A stretch of 46,813 nt of DNA from Acidobacteriaceae bacterium (lineage in GTDB: Bacteria > Acidobacteriota > Terriglobia > Terriglobales > Acidobacteriaceae). The notes beneath the pieces are model-generated. The model saw only the letters and a program-made list of their open reading frames with translations. It made no database searches and was not told the origin of the DNA. Position 1 is the first letter of the stretch. Every line of letters begins with the position of its first letter. This document shows, in pieces, positions 25,591 to 34,645 of the stretch. The translations under genes and the position numbers were made by a program. The DNA lies in the NCBI GenBank assembly GCA_003160215.1, contig PLQW01000115.1, positions 1 through 46,813 on the forward strand. The letters are read 5' to 3'.

Positions 25591-26833
25591 AATGCACCGT
25601 CTTGGTCTTCCTTGACATGTAGTCCATCAGCAGATACTGGCCCAGGGTGTAGGGGGTGGTGAAGTAGGCTTTGCCGCGGCACATTTCCGTCACCTTCTGC
25701 ACGAACTGGATGAGCCCATAGTCCGAGGCAAGCATGAAGATATTGATCAGGATTCCCGCGCGCTTGCACTTAGAAACTTCTTTCAGGGTCTCGCTCACCA
25801 CCAGCGGATCCAGTCCGAAGGCGTTCTTGTAGATGCGGCCATCCTCCAGGGTGAGCGCCGAGGGTTTGCCATCGGTGATCATCACGATCTGCTTCATGTC
25901 TTTGCGCTGGCGTTGCAAGATGCGCTGCGCCATGCGCAGACCTTCGCGTGTATTGGTGTAGTACGGTCCGACCTTGACACGCGCCAGTTGCGACAGCGGC
26001 AGCTCCTCCGCCGAGTCGTGAAACAGCACCAGCGACAGCGAATCGCCCGGGTATTGCGTGCGGATGAGATGCGAGAGCGCCATGGCAACTTTCTTGGCCG
26101 GCGTGAAGCGGTCCTCGCCATACAGGATCATGGAGTGCGAGCAGTCGAGCATGAGCACGGTCGCGCACGACGATTGGTACTCGCACTGATGCACCTGGAG
26201 ATCGCTGTACTCGATGTTCAGTGGCAGGTGCAGGCCTTCGCGCTGGATCGCACTCGACAACGTCGCGGTGATGTCCAGGTTCAGGGTGTCGCCGAATTCG
26301 TAGGTCTTCGACGCGCCGCTGGCCTCGATGCCAGTGGCAGTGTCGCGCGTGTCGTGGCGGCCGAAGTTCGATTTGCCGAGCGAGCCCAGCAGATCGCGCA
26401 GCGCGCGGAAGCCCAGAAAGTCCAGTCCCTTGTCGGTGATCTCGAAGCGCGCCTGTGATTGGGCGTCACCGACTTGGCCGCCTGCGGTCGAGCTGCGCGA
26501 AGGATCGTGCGGCTGATCGACGTTGATGTAGTTTTCCTGCTCCATGCGGTCGATGACCTGCTCGATCAACTCTTCCATCTGCTCGGGGCTCATGTTCTCG
26601 ATCTGCTCGCGCATCTGCTGGTCGAGCATGTCGCTGTTGAGCAGCGCCTCGGCGATGGCCTGGCGCAGGTCTTCGAGCGTCTGCTCGGCGTCTTTGAGAT
26701 CGTAGAAGTCCTGGTATTGTTGCTGGAACCCGCTCTGCAGCAGGTAGTCGGAGAGCGCGCTGAGCAGGTCCTCCATGCTCATCTCGGAGGCGGGCTCGGG
26801 AACGTATTTTTTGTAGCGAATAAATCGGGCCAT
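25589..26833 (-). CDS. VWA-domain protein, partner of a MoxR-type ATPase
   Basis: A 414-residue cytoplasmic protein (no signal peptide). The N-terminal 130 residues are helical and acidic, rich in Gln, Glu and Met ([20 protein letters not shown]). The C-terminal VWA domain has an intact [15 protein letters not shown] (DxSxS), YYTNTREGL (Thr) and MITDGKP (Asp). The gene lies 98 bp downstream of the AAA ATPase gene (26931-28439) on the same strand. MoxR-type ATPases and VWA proteins form chaperone or chelatase-like pairs in which the ATPase remodels or inserts a cofactor into a target; the target here is unknown. The start codon is directly adjoined by a heptamer array in place of a clear Shine-Dalgarno sequence, which is unusual. 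Confidence 0.88.
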   Translation of the reverse strand: MARFIRYKKYVPEPASEMSMEDLLSALSDYLLQSGFQQQYQDFYDLKDAEQTLEDLRQAIAEALLNSDMLDQQMREQIENMSPEQMEELIEQVIDRMEQENYINVDQPHDPSRSSTAGGQVGDAQSQARFEITDKGLDFLGFRALRDLLGSLGKSNFGRHDTRDTATGIEASGASKTYEFGDTLNLDITATLSSAIQREGLHLPLNIEYSDLQVHQCEYQSSCATVLMLDCSHSMILYGEDRFTPAKKVAMALSHLIRTQYPGDSLSLVLFHDSAEELPLSQLARVKVGPYYTNTREGLRMAQRILQRQRKDMKQIVMITDGKPSALTLEDGRIYKNAFGLDPLVVSETLKEVSKCKRAGILINIFMLASDYGLIQFVQKVTEMCRGKAYFTTPYTLGQYLLMDYMSRKTKTVH

Positions 26834-26874
26834 TAGCTTTTAGCTCTTAGCGTTTAGCCGTTAGCAACTAGCAA
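26833..26874. repeat. Heptamer array adjoining the VWA start codon
   Basis: Six units: TTAGCTT, TTAGCTC, TTAGCGT, TTAGCCG, TTAGCAA, CTAGCAA. It abuts the VWA start codon (26831-26833) and occupies the place of the ribosome binding site on the minus strand. Confidence 0.75.
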
Positions 26875-26910
26875 TCGCGGACGGAGGCGCTGGATCGCTG
26901 AAGCTTTTCC

Positions 26911-26938
26911 CAGCCCCTAACACCTGGCCCCTAATTGA
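26911..26938. repeat. Degenerate heptamer array over the ATPase stop codon
   Basis: CAGCCCC, TAACACC, TGGCCCC, TAATTGA. The TAG stop of the minus-strand ATPase gene (26931-26933) lies within it. The units are weaker than in other arrays. Confidence 0.45.
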
Positions 26939-28439
26939 ACGGCCTTCTCTGTCTGCGAAACTCGCGCTCCTCGTCGTCCTCATCGCGGATGGGCCGCTTC
27001 TCACGCGGCGGCTGCTTCTCGCCCGCGGTGAACATTCGCTCCTCGCTGCGCCCAATTTTCTTGTGCGCGTACAGGCCTTCGAGAATGAACTCAGCGCCCG
27101 AGACCAGCACCTCCGACGGCTCTTTTCCGCTCAAGCCCAGGCCACTCAATTTGTCCAGCAATCCCTGGATGCCGCGCAGCTTGTGCAGCATTTCCTGCGC
27201 GCTGGCGGAGTCACGCATCTGGATCTCGCCGCCGAGATCGAACCACTGCACTACCTGGCTCATGTTGCTGTTGCCGTGGAAATATTTGTCGTAGGTGCGA
27301 GCGATGGCGGCGCGAATGATCTCGCGCACCACGTTGTCGGCGCCCTTCAGTTCGCCTTCGTATTCCAGTTCGAGTTTGCCGGTCATCGCGGGCAGGGCGG
27401 CGTAAATGTCGCCGATGCGCGGGACCACCAGCTTCTCGCCGGAACGAATGGCGCGCCGCTCGGCGTTGGAGATGACGTTTTCCGTGGCGCTGATGGGCAG
27501 CCGCTGGCTTACTCCGGAGCGCTTGTCGACGCGCTTATCTTCGCGGGCGATGAACGCAATCTGCTCGATCACCTGGCTCACGAACTCGGGAACTTGCAGT
27601 TGCAAGCCGTTGCGCGCCGTCCACGCTTCCTGCGCGGTGATGGCAATGCCTTCTTCGATGGTCACCGGATAATGCGTGCGAATCTCGGAGCCGATGCGGT
27701 CCTTCAGCGGCGTAATGATCTTGCCGCGTGCGGTGTAATCCTCAGGATTGGCGCTGAAGACCAGAGCCACATCGAGCGGCATGCGCACCGGGTAGCCCTT
27801 AATCTGCACATCGCCTTCCTGCATGATGTTGAACAGACCCACCTGGATCTTGCCGGCGAGATCGGGCAGCTCGTTGATAGCGAAGATGCCGCGATTGGCG
27901 CGCGGCAACAGTCCGTAGTGAACCGTGTACTCGCTGCCCAGTTCGTGGCCGCCCTTGGCCGCCTTGATGGGATCGATGTCGCCGATCAGGTCGGCGATGG
28001 TGACGTCCGGGGTCGCCAGCTTCTCCACGTAGCGATCGTCCGCAGCCAGGTAAGAAATTTGCGCGTCGTCGGGATTGTTGGCCAGCAATTCGCGGCAGCG
28101 GCGGCAAATCGGCGCGTAGGGATTGTCGTGGATTTCGCAGCCGCTCAGGTAGGGTAACTGCGGATCGAGTAGCCCCGCAAGTGCGCGCAGGATGCGGCTC
28201 TTCGCCTGTCCGCGCAATCCGAGAAGAATGAAATTATGGCGGGACAATACCGCGTTCACGATTTGCGGCACTACCGTATCGTCGTAGCCGACGATGCCGG
28301 GGAAGATGGGCCCACTTCTGCGCAAGCGCGCGATGAGGTTGTCGCGCATTTCGTCCTTGACGCGGCGATAGCGCACCCGTTGCTCGGAAAACTGCGAGCT
28401 GCTGCGAAGCTCGCCCAGGGTCTGCGGAAGTTTGCTCAA
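26931..28439 (-). CDS. MoxR/ChlI-type AAA+ ATPase (magnesium chelatase-like)
   Basis: A 502-residue AAA+ ATPase. I start it at a TTG (28439) because GGAGGT lies nine bases upstream and the product begins SKLPQTLGELRSSSQFSEQR, which fits the family; longer upstream frames run toward the mechanosensitive channel gene. Walker A is GLRGQAKS (residues 74-81). The Walker B region reads RGIFAINELPDL, with Asn instead of the usual Asp before the Glu, which I recall as normal in this subgroup. A Cys triad C-x10-C-x2-C (101, 112, 115) after Walker A could bind a metal. VFSANPEDYTARGKIITPLK is the sensor region. The C-terminus is highly charged. It should act with the VWA protein encoded next. Confidence 0.88.
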   Translation of the reverse strand: MSKLPQTLGELRSSSQFSEQRVRYRRVKDEMRDNLIARLRRSGPIFPGIVGYDDTVVPQIVNAVLSRHNFILLGLRGQAKSRILRALAGLLDPQLPYLSGCEIHDNPYAPICRRCRELLANNPDDAQISYLAADDRYVEKLATPDVTIADLIGDIDPIKAAKGGHELGSEYTVHYGLLPRANRGIFAINELPDLAGKIQVGLFNIMQEGDVQIKGYPVRMPLDVALVFSANPEDYTARGKIITPLKDRIGSEIRTHYPVTIEEGIAITAQEAWTARNGLQLQVPEFVSQVIEQIAFIAREDKRVDKRSGVSQRLPISATENVISNAERRAIRSGEKLVVPRIGDIYAALPAMTGKLELEYEGELKGADNVVREIIRAAIARTYDKYFHGNSNMSQVVQWFDLGGEIQMRDSASAQEMLHKLRGIQGLLDKLSGLGLSGKEPSEVLVSGAEFILEGLYAHKKIGRSEERMFTAGEKQPPREKRPIRDEDDEEREFRRQRRPFN

Positions 28440-28629
28440 GGGCTGGATACCTCCAGGGTCACGGCCGCCCTCCTCGCACAGCGGACCGAATGATGCCGAA
28501 TGTTCGTATTCTACGCCAGCGACGATCGCACCCGCGCTCGACGGTCGTAAACGCAAGTTGGATTGTCGCAGCAGGAAAGAGGAGCGGTGGGTTTCGTAAG
28601 CCGGAGACGGAAGATGACGTGTTGCGGGG

Positions 28630-31272
28630 TCATTCTCCGGCGACCGGACTCTTGCTGCGGCTCCCCAGTTCAACGTCCGCATCGTTTTCCGCGAAGACAG
28701 ACTTTGCCCCATTGCCTGCCAACAGCCCAGCCGCGGTTGGATCCACCCCGCGCAGGTGAAGATCGCGTTGTGGGAAGGGAATCTCGATGCCCGCCTCGGA
28801 GAGCAGCCGCATGACCTCGAGCGCAACCTCGCTCTTCACCTTTACAACGTTGCTCTCCTGCATCACCCAGAACTGAAGCTCGAAGTTTAGCGCGCTGTCG
28901 CCGAACTCCTTGAAAAAGACGGCGGGTTCGGGCGAGGTGAGGACGTCGGGATGCTGTACCGCGGGCCGCTCCATCAGGTCCTTCACCAGCTTGGGATCGG
29001 TGCCGTACGCCACGCCAACCGGCAGCTCCAGCCGGCGCCTGGCCTCGGAGAGCGTCCAGTTGGTCACGTTGCTGGAGATGAAGGTTGCATTGGGAATGAT
29101 AATCTCGGCGCCCTGGACGGTCTGGACGGTGCTGGCGCGGATGCCGATGCGGGTTATGGTACCGGTCAGGCCAGCCTGAATTTCCACGACATCGCCCACG
29201 CGGATGGGCCGCTCGAATTGCAGGATCAGCCCGGAGACGAAGTTGTTGATGATGTTTTGCAGGCCAAAGCCGACGCCGACCCCCAGGGCGCCGGTGATCA
29301 CGGTGAACTTGTTCAGGGCCACGCCACCCGCGTTCACGGCGAAGAGGAAGACCAGCAGCAGAAGCAAATAGTGCAGAGTGGTCGAAATCAGCTCCGGGAT
29401 ACCGCGCTTCAAGTGCAGGCGCTTGAGCACCTCTTCCCGCAACAGGAAGCGCAGCGAGGTGGAAAATGCAAACCCGGCCAGCAGGATCACCCAAAAACTG
29501 AGCACGCCGCCCAGGGTGATGTTGCCGGAGCCGCCGACGATATTGAAGTTGAACAGCGCAACGATCTGCTGGTTGACCCATGTGCGCACGTTCATCAGGT
29601 CCAGCGTGGCGCCGAGCCACACCAGGGCGCCGGCCCATTGCAACACGCGCGGCACCCAGCGGGCGATGGCCGCACGGTGCAGGCGCACCACCGCCAACCG
29701 CTCAGCCGAAGGCGCTTCGATAGCGGCCAGCAACAGCAGAGTGAAGACGCGTAGTGCAGTGAATGCCGCAAGGGCGATAAAGGTGCTGTAGACGCACAGC
29801 GTGGTCAGAAACTGCGTGAGCTGGTAGTACCCAAATAGGTTTGTCAACTGCGCCAGGGCCAGGACCGCGATGGCCACCCGCGACCCGAAGATAAGGAGCC
29901 TTTGCGGGTCGCTCCGTTTCTCCGCCTCGGCCATGCGCTTAGGCCTGAAGAGATAGGCGAAGAGCACGACCGCCACCGAGGAGCCGAGGAACTGCACCTC
30001 GCGCTTGGCGGCGGACGAGAGCGTGACCCAATTGAGGACAGCGTTGAAGGCGTAAACTCCCGCTACCCAGTACAGTGGCATGCGGAAACGAGGTTCGATC
30101 AGCGGCGGCAACAACACCAGGATGGAAAAAAACGAGAGCAGGATAGCGAGGCCGATCAGCGGCAGAGGCGCCTGACTCGCCAGCAGGATTGCCAGGAGCA
30201 AGGGCGGCAAGAGTCCGAGCGCAAACCAATGCCGCGTGATCCCCAGCGCCCTTGCCTGCGGTTCTCCGGCCGGCTGAATTCCGCGGGTCCTGACCGACAA
30301 CCGGTAGGCGCCGAAGAGCGACAGCAGCAGCAGCACGGCAAGCGTGGAGAATATCCCTGAGTTCTCCTGCGCAAACGACTTAATGCCGATGACACGTGCG
30401 CCGGCGTTGCGAAAGAAATCGGACAGCGGCTCACCCTGCTGCCGGCGCAGGAAAATCTGCCACAGCGGCAGGCTGTCGCGTTGCAACACGCGGTCTTTCA
30501 GTTGCGCGCGCGATTTCGCCAGCCCGTCCATCATCTCGAGCGCCAATTGGTGCTGATTGGCGGCGATCACCTGCAGGTTGACGATCACTCGCAACAGGTC
30601 CTGCGCCTGGGACTGTGTCGTCTGAATGCCTTTGACGGCGTCCCGGATCACGTCGAGCGTGGGCCCGAGGTCGGGGGTCTTCTTGTTTCCCTCCAGGGTC
30701 GCTGTCCATTGCGGCTGCAAGCCCTGCAGTTGCTGCACCGCCGACTGCGCGGCATTGGCCCAATCCAGCAGTTGCCGTCGTGTGGTGGCGCCTTCGGTGG
30801 AGAAGGCGTGCCAGTACGTTTCCTGCTCCCGCAGCTCCAGCGAACTGGGAGATCCAGCCAGCAACGCCTCAACTTCTTTCTTTTTGGCCTGCAACGTGGC
30901 ATCGCGTTCCGTCAGCGTGGCTTTCACGGCATCGAGTTGCTCGCGCGTGGGTAGCTGGCTAACGAGATCGCGCAGCAGGCGCATCAAATCTTCAGCACGG
31001 GTTGCGACATCGGGCAGCGGGATGGCTGTAGGAGGCAGCGCCTCGCCGGGCGGAGGGGGCGCAGGAGTGGATTGGCTGGCTGGCGAAGCGGTCTTGTTGC
31101 CTAGGAGCGAGCTCAGAGGGTTGCTTGCCAAGGAGCCGCCCGGCTGGGCCACTGCCGATGCCGTGAGGCACAGCAGGATCGCCAACAGGATTAGGCTAGC
31201 TGCGTGCGCGGCCCTTGCGCTACTGCGCACCACACTTGCCAATGAAATTTGCTGAAACATGCTTTCGCCCAT
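28630..31272 (-). CDS. Large MscS-family mechanosensitive channel
   Basis: An 880-residue inner-membrane channel protein. After a signal-like segment and a Pro/Ala-rich linker comes a periplasmic coiled-coil region (about 85-280), then many transmembrane helices (about 310-640). The conserved MscS core includes the pore helix TGALGVGVGFGLQNIINNFV, SGLILQFERPIRVGDVVEIQ, and the beta domain GTITRIGIRASTVQTVQGAE with IIPNATFISSNVTNW. The size and layout resemble MscK/YbdG-type large members that gate on tension or ions. Two starts are possible (31272 and 31260, four codons apart); neither has a strong ribosome site. It is divergent from the M48 protease at 31484. Confidence 0.9.
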   Translation of the reverse strand: MGESMFQQISLASVVRSSARAAHAASLILLAILLCLTASAVAQPGGSLASNPLSSLLGNKTASPASQSTPAPPPPGEALPPTAIPLPDVATRAEDLMRLLRDLVSQLPTREQLDAVKATLTERDATLQAKKKEVEALLAGSPSSLELREQETYWHAFSTEGATTRRQLLDWANAAQSAVQQLQGLQPQWTATLEGNKKTPDLGPTLDVIRDAVKGIQTTQSQAQDLLRVIVNLQVIAANQHQLALEMMDGLAKSRAQLKDRVLQRDSLPLWQIFLRRQQGEPLSDFFRNAGARVIGIKSFAQENSGIFSTLAVLLLLSLFGAYRLSVRTRGIQPAGEPQARALGITRHWFALGLLPPLLLAILLASQAPLPLIGLAILLSFFSILVLLPPLIEPRFRMPLYWVAGVYAFNAVLNWVTLSSAAKREVQFLGSSVAVVLFAYLFRPKRMAEAEKRSDPQRLLIFGSRVAIAVLALAQLTNLFGYYQLTQFLTTLCVYSTFIALAAFTALRVFTLLLLAAIEAPSAERLAVVRLHRAAIARWVPRVLQWAGALVWLGATLDLMNVRTWVNQQIVALFNFNIVGGSGNITLGGVLSFWVILLAGFAFSTSLRFLLREEVLKRLHLKRGIPELISTTLHYLLLLLVFLFAVNAGGVALNKFTVITGALGVGVGFGLQNIINNFVSGLILQFERPIRVGDVVEIQAGLTGTITRIGIRASTVQTVQGAEIIIPNATFISSNVTNWTLSEARRRLELPVGVAYGTDPKLVKDLMERPAVQHPDVLTSPEPAVFFKEFGDSALNFELQFWVMQESNVVKVKSEVALEVMRLLSEAGIEIPFPQRDLHLRGVDPTAAGLLAGNGAKSVFAENDADVELGSRSKSPVAGE

Positions 31273-31483
31273 TATCGCTTATCGCCTGACATGGATGCCC
31301 GCGAGAGACAGGATCGCGCCTTTTCCACGACGTGTCTCAGCTTGGGTCTTAATGGAATGGCCCGCTCTTCCCGAACAATGGCAAACTGAGACATTACCGA
31401 GGGCACGCGTCATTTGCTTGTCCAGTTTCACTTACCCTGTGATGGCCCGGGCCCGGACAGGCGGTGGGTAAGATAGATCGGGT

Positions 31484-32866
31484 ATGCGCTCTTCTCAGCT
31501 CCCCATGAAGGTAGCCGCGCTGTTGCTGGCGATTGCGTTGGCGGCGCCGCAAACCGTGGAGGCGCGCTTCAAGCCGTCCACCAGCTCCGACGCGTTCGCG
31601 CGCGACCAGGAGATCCAAATCGGACAACAGGTGGCGGCTGAAACCAACAAGAAGCTACCGCTTCTGCCCGATAGCGATCCCATCACCAAATATGTGCAAC
31701 AGTTGGGCGCGAAGTTGGTGGTGCATGCTCCCGGGGAGAAGTGGCCGTACACCTTCCATGTGATCAATCAGAAGGAGACCAATGCTTTTGCGATTCCCGG
31801 TGGTCCCATCTGTATCAACCTGGGAACCATTCAGGCAGCCGATAATGAAGCGCAACTAGCTGGCGTGATTTCGCATGAAACTTCTCACATCGTGCTGCGC
31901 CATGGCACCCGCGCGGCAACGAAGCAGATGGAGGCGCAACTGCCATTGCAGATTTTGGGCGCTCTCATCGGTGGTTCCGGAATCCTGGCTCAATTGACGC
32001 TGATGGGCATTAGCTTCGGCGTTGGGTCGTATTTTCTGCACAATTCCCGGCAATCTGAGAACGAAGCCGACCTGATGGGCACCGACATCATGTACGACAC
32101 CGAATACGATCCCAGACAGATGGCCGAGTTCTTCCGCAAGCTTGAGGCGCAAGGCAACGCAGGCATTCAGTTCCTCAGCGATCACCCCAATCCAGGGAAT
32201 CGCGTTCAGTCCGTGAACAACGAGGTCGCCACCCTCCCGCCGAAGCACTTGGTCGAAAACACGCCGGAGTTCAAGCGCGTAAAACAGCTTGCGATGGCGC
32301 GGCATCCGCTGACGGCGGAGCAGATCGAGGAGGGCCAGGGAGTAGCGCCAGGCCAGTCAACCGTCGCAATTAGCGGCTCGATTCCCGCGCCCAACGGCGA
32401 CCTCCAGACCTTGAGCAATATTGCCTTCGAAATAGGCTATCCCTCGAACTGGAAAGTGTACGGCGATCCGTCGTCCTCGGTGACCATCGCGCCGGATGGC
32501 GGAGTGGCGCAGAATGCGGTGGCTTACGGGGTCATCATCGACGATTTCCAGCCCGAGACCAACCTGTCACTCGACGCGGCCACACATCAATTGATTACCA
32601 ACCTGCGGCAGTCGAATCCCGGCCTGCGAACTGTGGGCAGCGATGAAAGCATTCGCGTGAACGGCGTGCCGGGCCGCTCGCAAGAGATGATCGGGACTTC
32701 GCCCATCAAGCAAGGCAATCAGGCTTTGCAGGAGCGCGACTGGCTGGTGACCACGCAGCGCGCGGACGGAATAGTGATCTACCTGGTATTCATCGCACCC
32801 GAGAAGGACTTCTCGAAGCTGCGCCCAACGTTCGAGCAGATGCTGCGAAGCTTTAAGGAAAAATAG
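31484..32866 (+). CDS. Exported M48-family metalloprotease with C-terminal extension
   Basis: A 460-residue zinc metalloprotease with an N-terminal signal (MKVAALLLAIALAAPQTVEA; this Met is the eighth residue, so the real start could be 31505). The zinc site is HETSH at residues 131-135; the third ligand is in SRQSENEADLMGTDIMYDTE. A helical hairpin of hydrophobic residues (LPLQILGALIGGSGILAQLT) lies between them, as in LoiP/BepA-like proteases. After FLSDHPNPGNRVQSV, a C-terminal domain of about 160 residues follows (PSNWKVYGDPSSSVTIAPDG), which may recognise substrates or membranes. It differs in sequence and domain content from the M48 protein at 18591, so it is not a recent duplicate. Its stop codon is joined to a heptamer array. 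Confidence 0.9.
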   Translation: MRSSQLPMKVAALLLAIALAAPQTVEARFKPSTSSDAFARDQEIQIGQQVAAETNKKLPLLPDSDPITKYVQQLGAKLVVHAPGEKWPYTFHVINQKETNAFAIPGGPICINLGTIQAADNEAQLAGVISHETSHIVLRHGTRAATKQMEAQLPLQILGALIGGSGILAQLTLMGISFGVGSYFLHNSRQSENEADLMGTDIMYDTEYDPRQMAEFFRKLEAQGNAGIQFLSDHPNPGNRVQSVNNEVATLPPKHLVENTPEFKRVKQLAMARHPLTAEQIEEGQGVAPGQSTVAISGSIPAPNGDLQTLSNIAFEIGYPSNWKVYGDPSSSVTIAPDGGVAQNAVAYGVIIDDFQPETNLSLDAATHQLITNLRQSNPGLRTVGSDESIRVNGVPGRSQEMIGTSPIKQGNQALQERDWLVTTQRADGIVIYLVFIAPEKDFSKLRPTFEQMLRSFKEK

Positions 32867-32893
32867 TTTCGAGTTTCAAGTTTCCAGTTTCAA
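32866..32893. repeat. Heptamer array at the M48 stop codon
   Basis: GTTTCGA, GTTTCAA, GTTTCCA, GTTTCAA. The first G is the last base of the TAG stop. It is the left arm of a 260-bp unit whose right arm is at 33096-33123. Confidence 0.8.
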
Positions 32894-33095
32894 GTGGACG
32901 GATGAACTTGGCTGGTGACCATCAGCCGGGTATGCGGGGAAAATCCTCTAGGCTCAAAGACGTGACAGAGGTGGGTTCAGGAATGGAGGAAAGGCGAAAA
33001 TCAGGCCCCTCGACTCGCGCCACGACCGCGTCAAATGCGGTCGCGGCGCTCCCTCGGGATGAAAGATTCATGAAACGAGTTCTACGCAATGAACA
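32894..33095. other. Core of a composite intergenic unit
   Basis: Non-coding DNA between two inverted heptamer arrays and between convergent genes. It contains CGCCACGACCGCG, CGGTCGCGGCGCTCCCTCGG, a sequence with close matches in the second composite unit at about 40186-40212. GACCGCG and CGCGGTC-like segments can fold back on each other. Confidence 0.5.
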
Positions 33096-33123
33096 CTTGA
33101 AACTCGAAACTGGAAACTATTTC
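33096..33123. repeat. Heptamer array near the VWFA stop codon
   Basis: CTTGAAA, CTCGAAA, CTGGAAA, CTATTTC. It is inverted relative to the array at 32866 and ends two bases from the stop codon of the minus-strand VWFA gene (33126-33128). Confidence 0.8.
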
Positions 33124-33125
33124 TA

Positions 33126-34511
33126 CTACTGCGGCGGCGATTGCGGTGGCGGGGCCGTCGTTCCTGGGCTGCCCGGCGGCGGCTGATCGGGCGTCAGGGG
33201 TTGCACCTCGGCCCTTTGCGGAGGCAGCGGGTAGTAGCCGTGCTTGGCGAAGACCTCCAGCCCGGGACGCCTCACCCGCACTTCGATGTCGCGGTAGTTG
33301 CTGGAGGGTTTTTGCGCCGTGTTATAGCCCAGCGTGTACTGATTGCGAGCTTCCAAGGTAATGCGCTGATAGGCGCTCTCGATGGACTCCTTGGAGAACT
33401 CGTCCAGCACGTCGCCGCCGGTGGCGTTGGCGTATCGCGGAAGGATGTTGCTGTATCCGAAGCCTGGAATCCGGGCCTTCTCGATCTTGTTATAGAGCGG
33501 CATGGCGGCTGAGTCCACGCCGATGGCATAGACCGCGATTTCATCCGTCAGCAGCACCTTCAACACCTGGGCATAGCTGGCGCGGCTGCCATATTCCTTG
33601 CCATCGCTGATTACGAAGATGATCTTGCGGTTCTGGCGCGGACGGTGGGACAGGTTCTGGGCTGCTGCCAGGATCGCATCGTTCAGCACATGCGACTCCT
33701 TTTCGGGAGTGTATACCTGCTTACTGCCCGGCATGGGCTTGCTATTGGTCACCGGACCTGCCCCAAAGGGCCCGCCCACCAGCGGTGCGCCGGCATTTTC
33801 GCCATGCTCATCCTTAATCCGCTGCAGAGCAATCTCCATGCGAGTCGCGTTGCCAAAATCGGACCGTTGGTTGACCGTATTGCCATACGTGAATACGGCC
33901 ACCTCGTCGAATGGGCCGAACGATCCACCGAGAGCGGAGAATGTCTGGTTCACCTTCTTCAGGGTCAGGTCCGACATGCCCTGGTCAATGATCAGCGCGG
34001 CGGAAAGCGGGAACGGATCGCTGGTAAAGAGCTTGATCTGCTGCTTGACGCCCTCTTCGTAAATGCTGAAGTCGCTCTGCAGCAGTCCATCCACCAGCTT
34101 GCCGTCGTTGTCCTTCACCGTGACCGGAACGGTGACGAAACTGACCGTCCGCTGCAGCCGGAACAACTCATCGCGGCCGCTCTCTCCGGCGTTGGAAGCG
34201 CTGCCGGCAGGCACCGTCTTGATTCCCATGAAACCCGGAGGCGGAGCTTCCGGGTTCGCCGGCTCTGGAAACGGCTGCTGGCCGCTGCGAGTATTTGGCG
34301 GCGCTTCTGGGTTTCCACTCGAAGATGAAGAACCCTGGTCGTCAGGTGTCCCCTGGGATGGCAGGTTGACACTGGGAGCGGGCGCATTGTTCTGCGGCGT
34401 AGGAGCGTCGGGCAATTTCTGCTGTTGCGATATCGCGTAGCTTGCAGCGAAACTTACGACCGCCACCATCATGACGGATTGGATCCACGGGCTCAATCGG
34501 CGATTGAACAT
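33126..34511 (-). CDS. VWFA-related acidobacterial domain protein (large)
   Basis: A 461-residue exported protein. The Met at 34511 starts a signal peptide (WIQSVMMVAVVSFAASYAIS) followed by KLPDAPTPQNN, a Pro-rich N-terminal motif common in this phylum. A low-complexity linker of about 100 residues precedes the TIGR03436-type region: VTVPVTVKDNDGKLVDGL, then the VWA-like domain with IIDQGMSD (degenerate DxGxS MIDAS), IIFVISDGKEYGSRASYAQV, and a C-terminal segment ARNQYTLGYNTAQKPSSNYR with RRPGLEVFAKHGYYP. The tail is Pro-rich. These proteins are abundant in Acidobacteria; their role is not established, although export and an adhesion or scaffold role are plausible. The gene is divergent from a second family member at 34646. 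Confidence 0.88.
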   Translation of the reverse strand: MFNRRLSPWIQSVMMVAVVSFAASYAISQQQKLPDAPTPQNNAPAPSVNLPSQGTPDDQGSSSSSGNPEAPPNTRSGQQPFPEPANPEAPPPGFMGIKTVPAGSASNAGESGRDELFRLQRTVSFVTVPVTVKDNDGKLVDGLLQSDFSIYEEGVKQQIKLFTSDPFPLSAALIIDQGMSDLTLKKVNQTFSALGGSFGPFDEVAVFTYGNTVNQRSDFGNATRMEIALQRIKDEHGENAGAPLVGGPFGAGPVTNSKPMPGSKQVYTPEKESHVLNDAILAAAQNLSHRPRQNRKIIFVISDGKEYGSRASYAQVLKVLLTDEIAVYAIGVDSAAMPLYNKIEKARIPGFGYSNILPRYANATGGDVLDEFSKESIESAYQRITLEARNQYTLGYNTAQKPSSNYRDIEVRVRRPGLEVFAKHGYYPLPPQRAEVQPLTPDQPPPGSPGTTAPPPQSPPQ

Positions 34512-34645
34512 GTATCTCTGTTGTCTCCCAGATTGCCGGAACTCTGGACAGTATACCTGCACTAAGACGACTCGGCAGCCCTCATCGCTGCAGAATCGTA
34601 TTGCGCTGCACTACAATGGATGCATAGCACAGGAAAGAGAAGCAT

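Noticed and set aside
28440-28826. Upstream extension of the MoxR-type ATPase to 631 residues
   Set aside because: It would overlap the end of the channel gene and has no matching family sequence; the TTG at 28439 has a perfect ribosome site.
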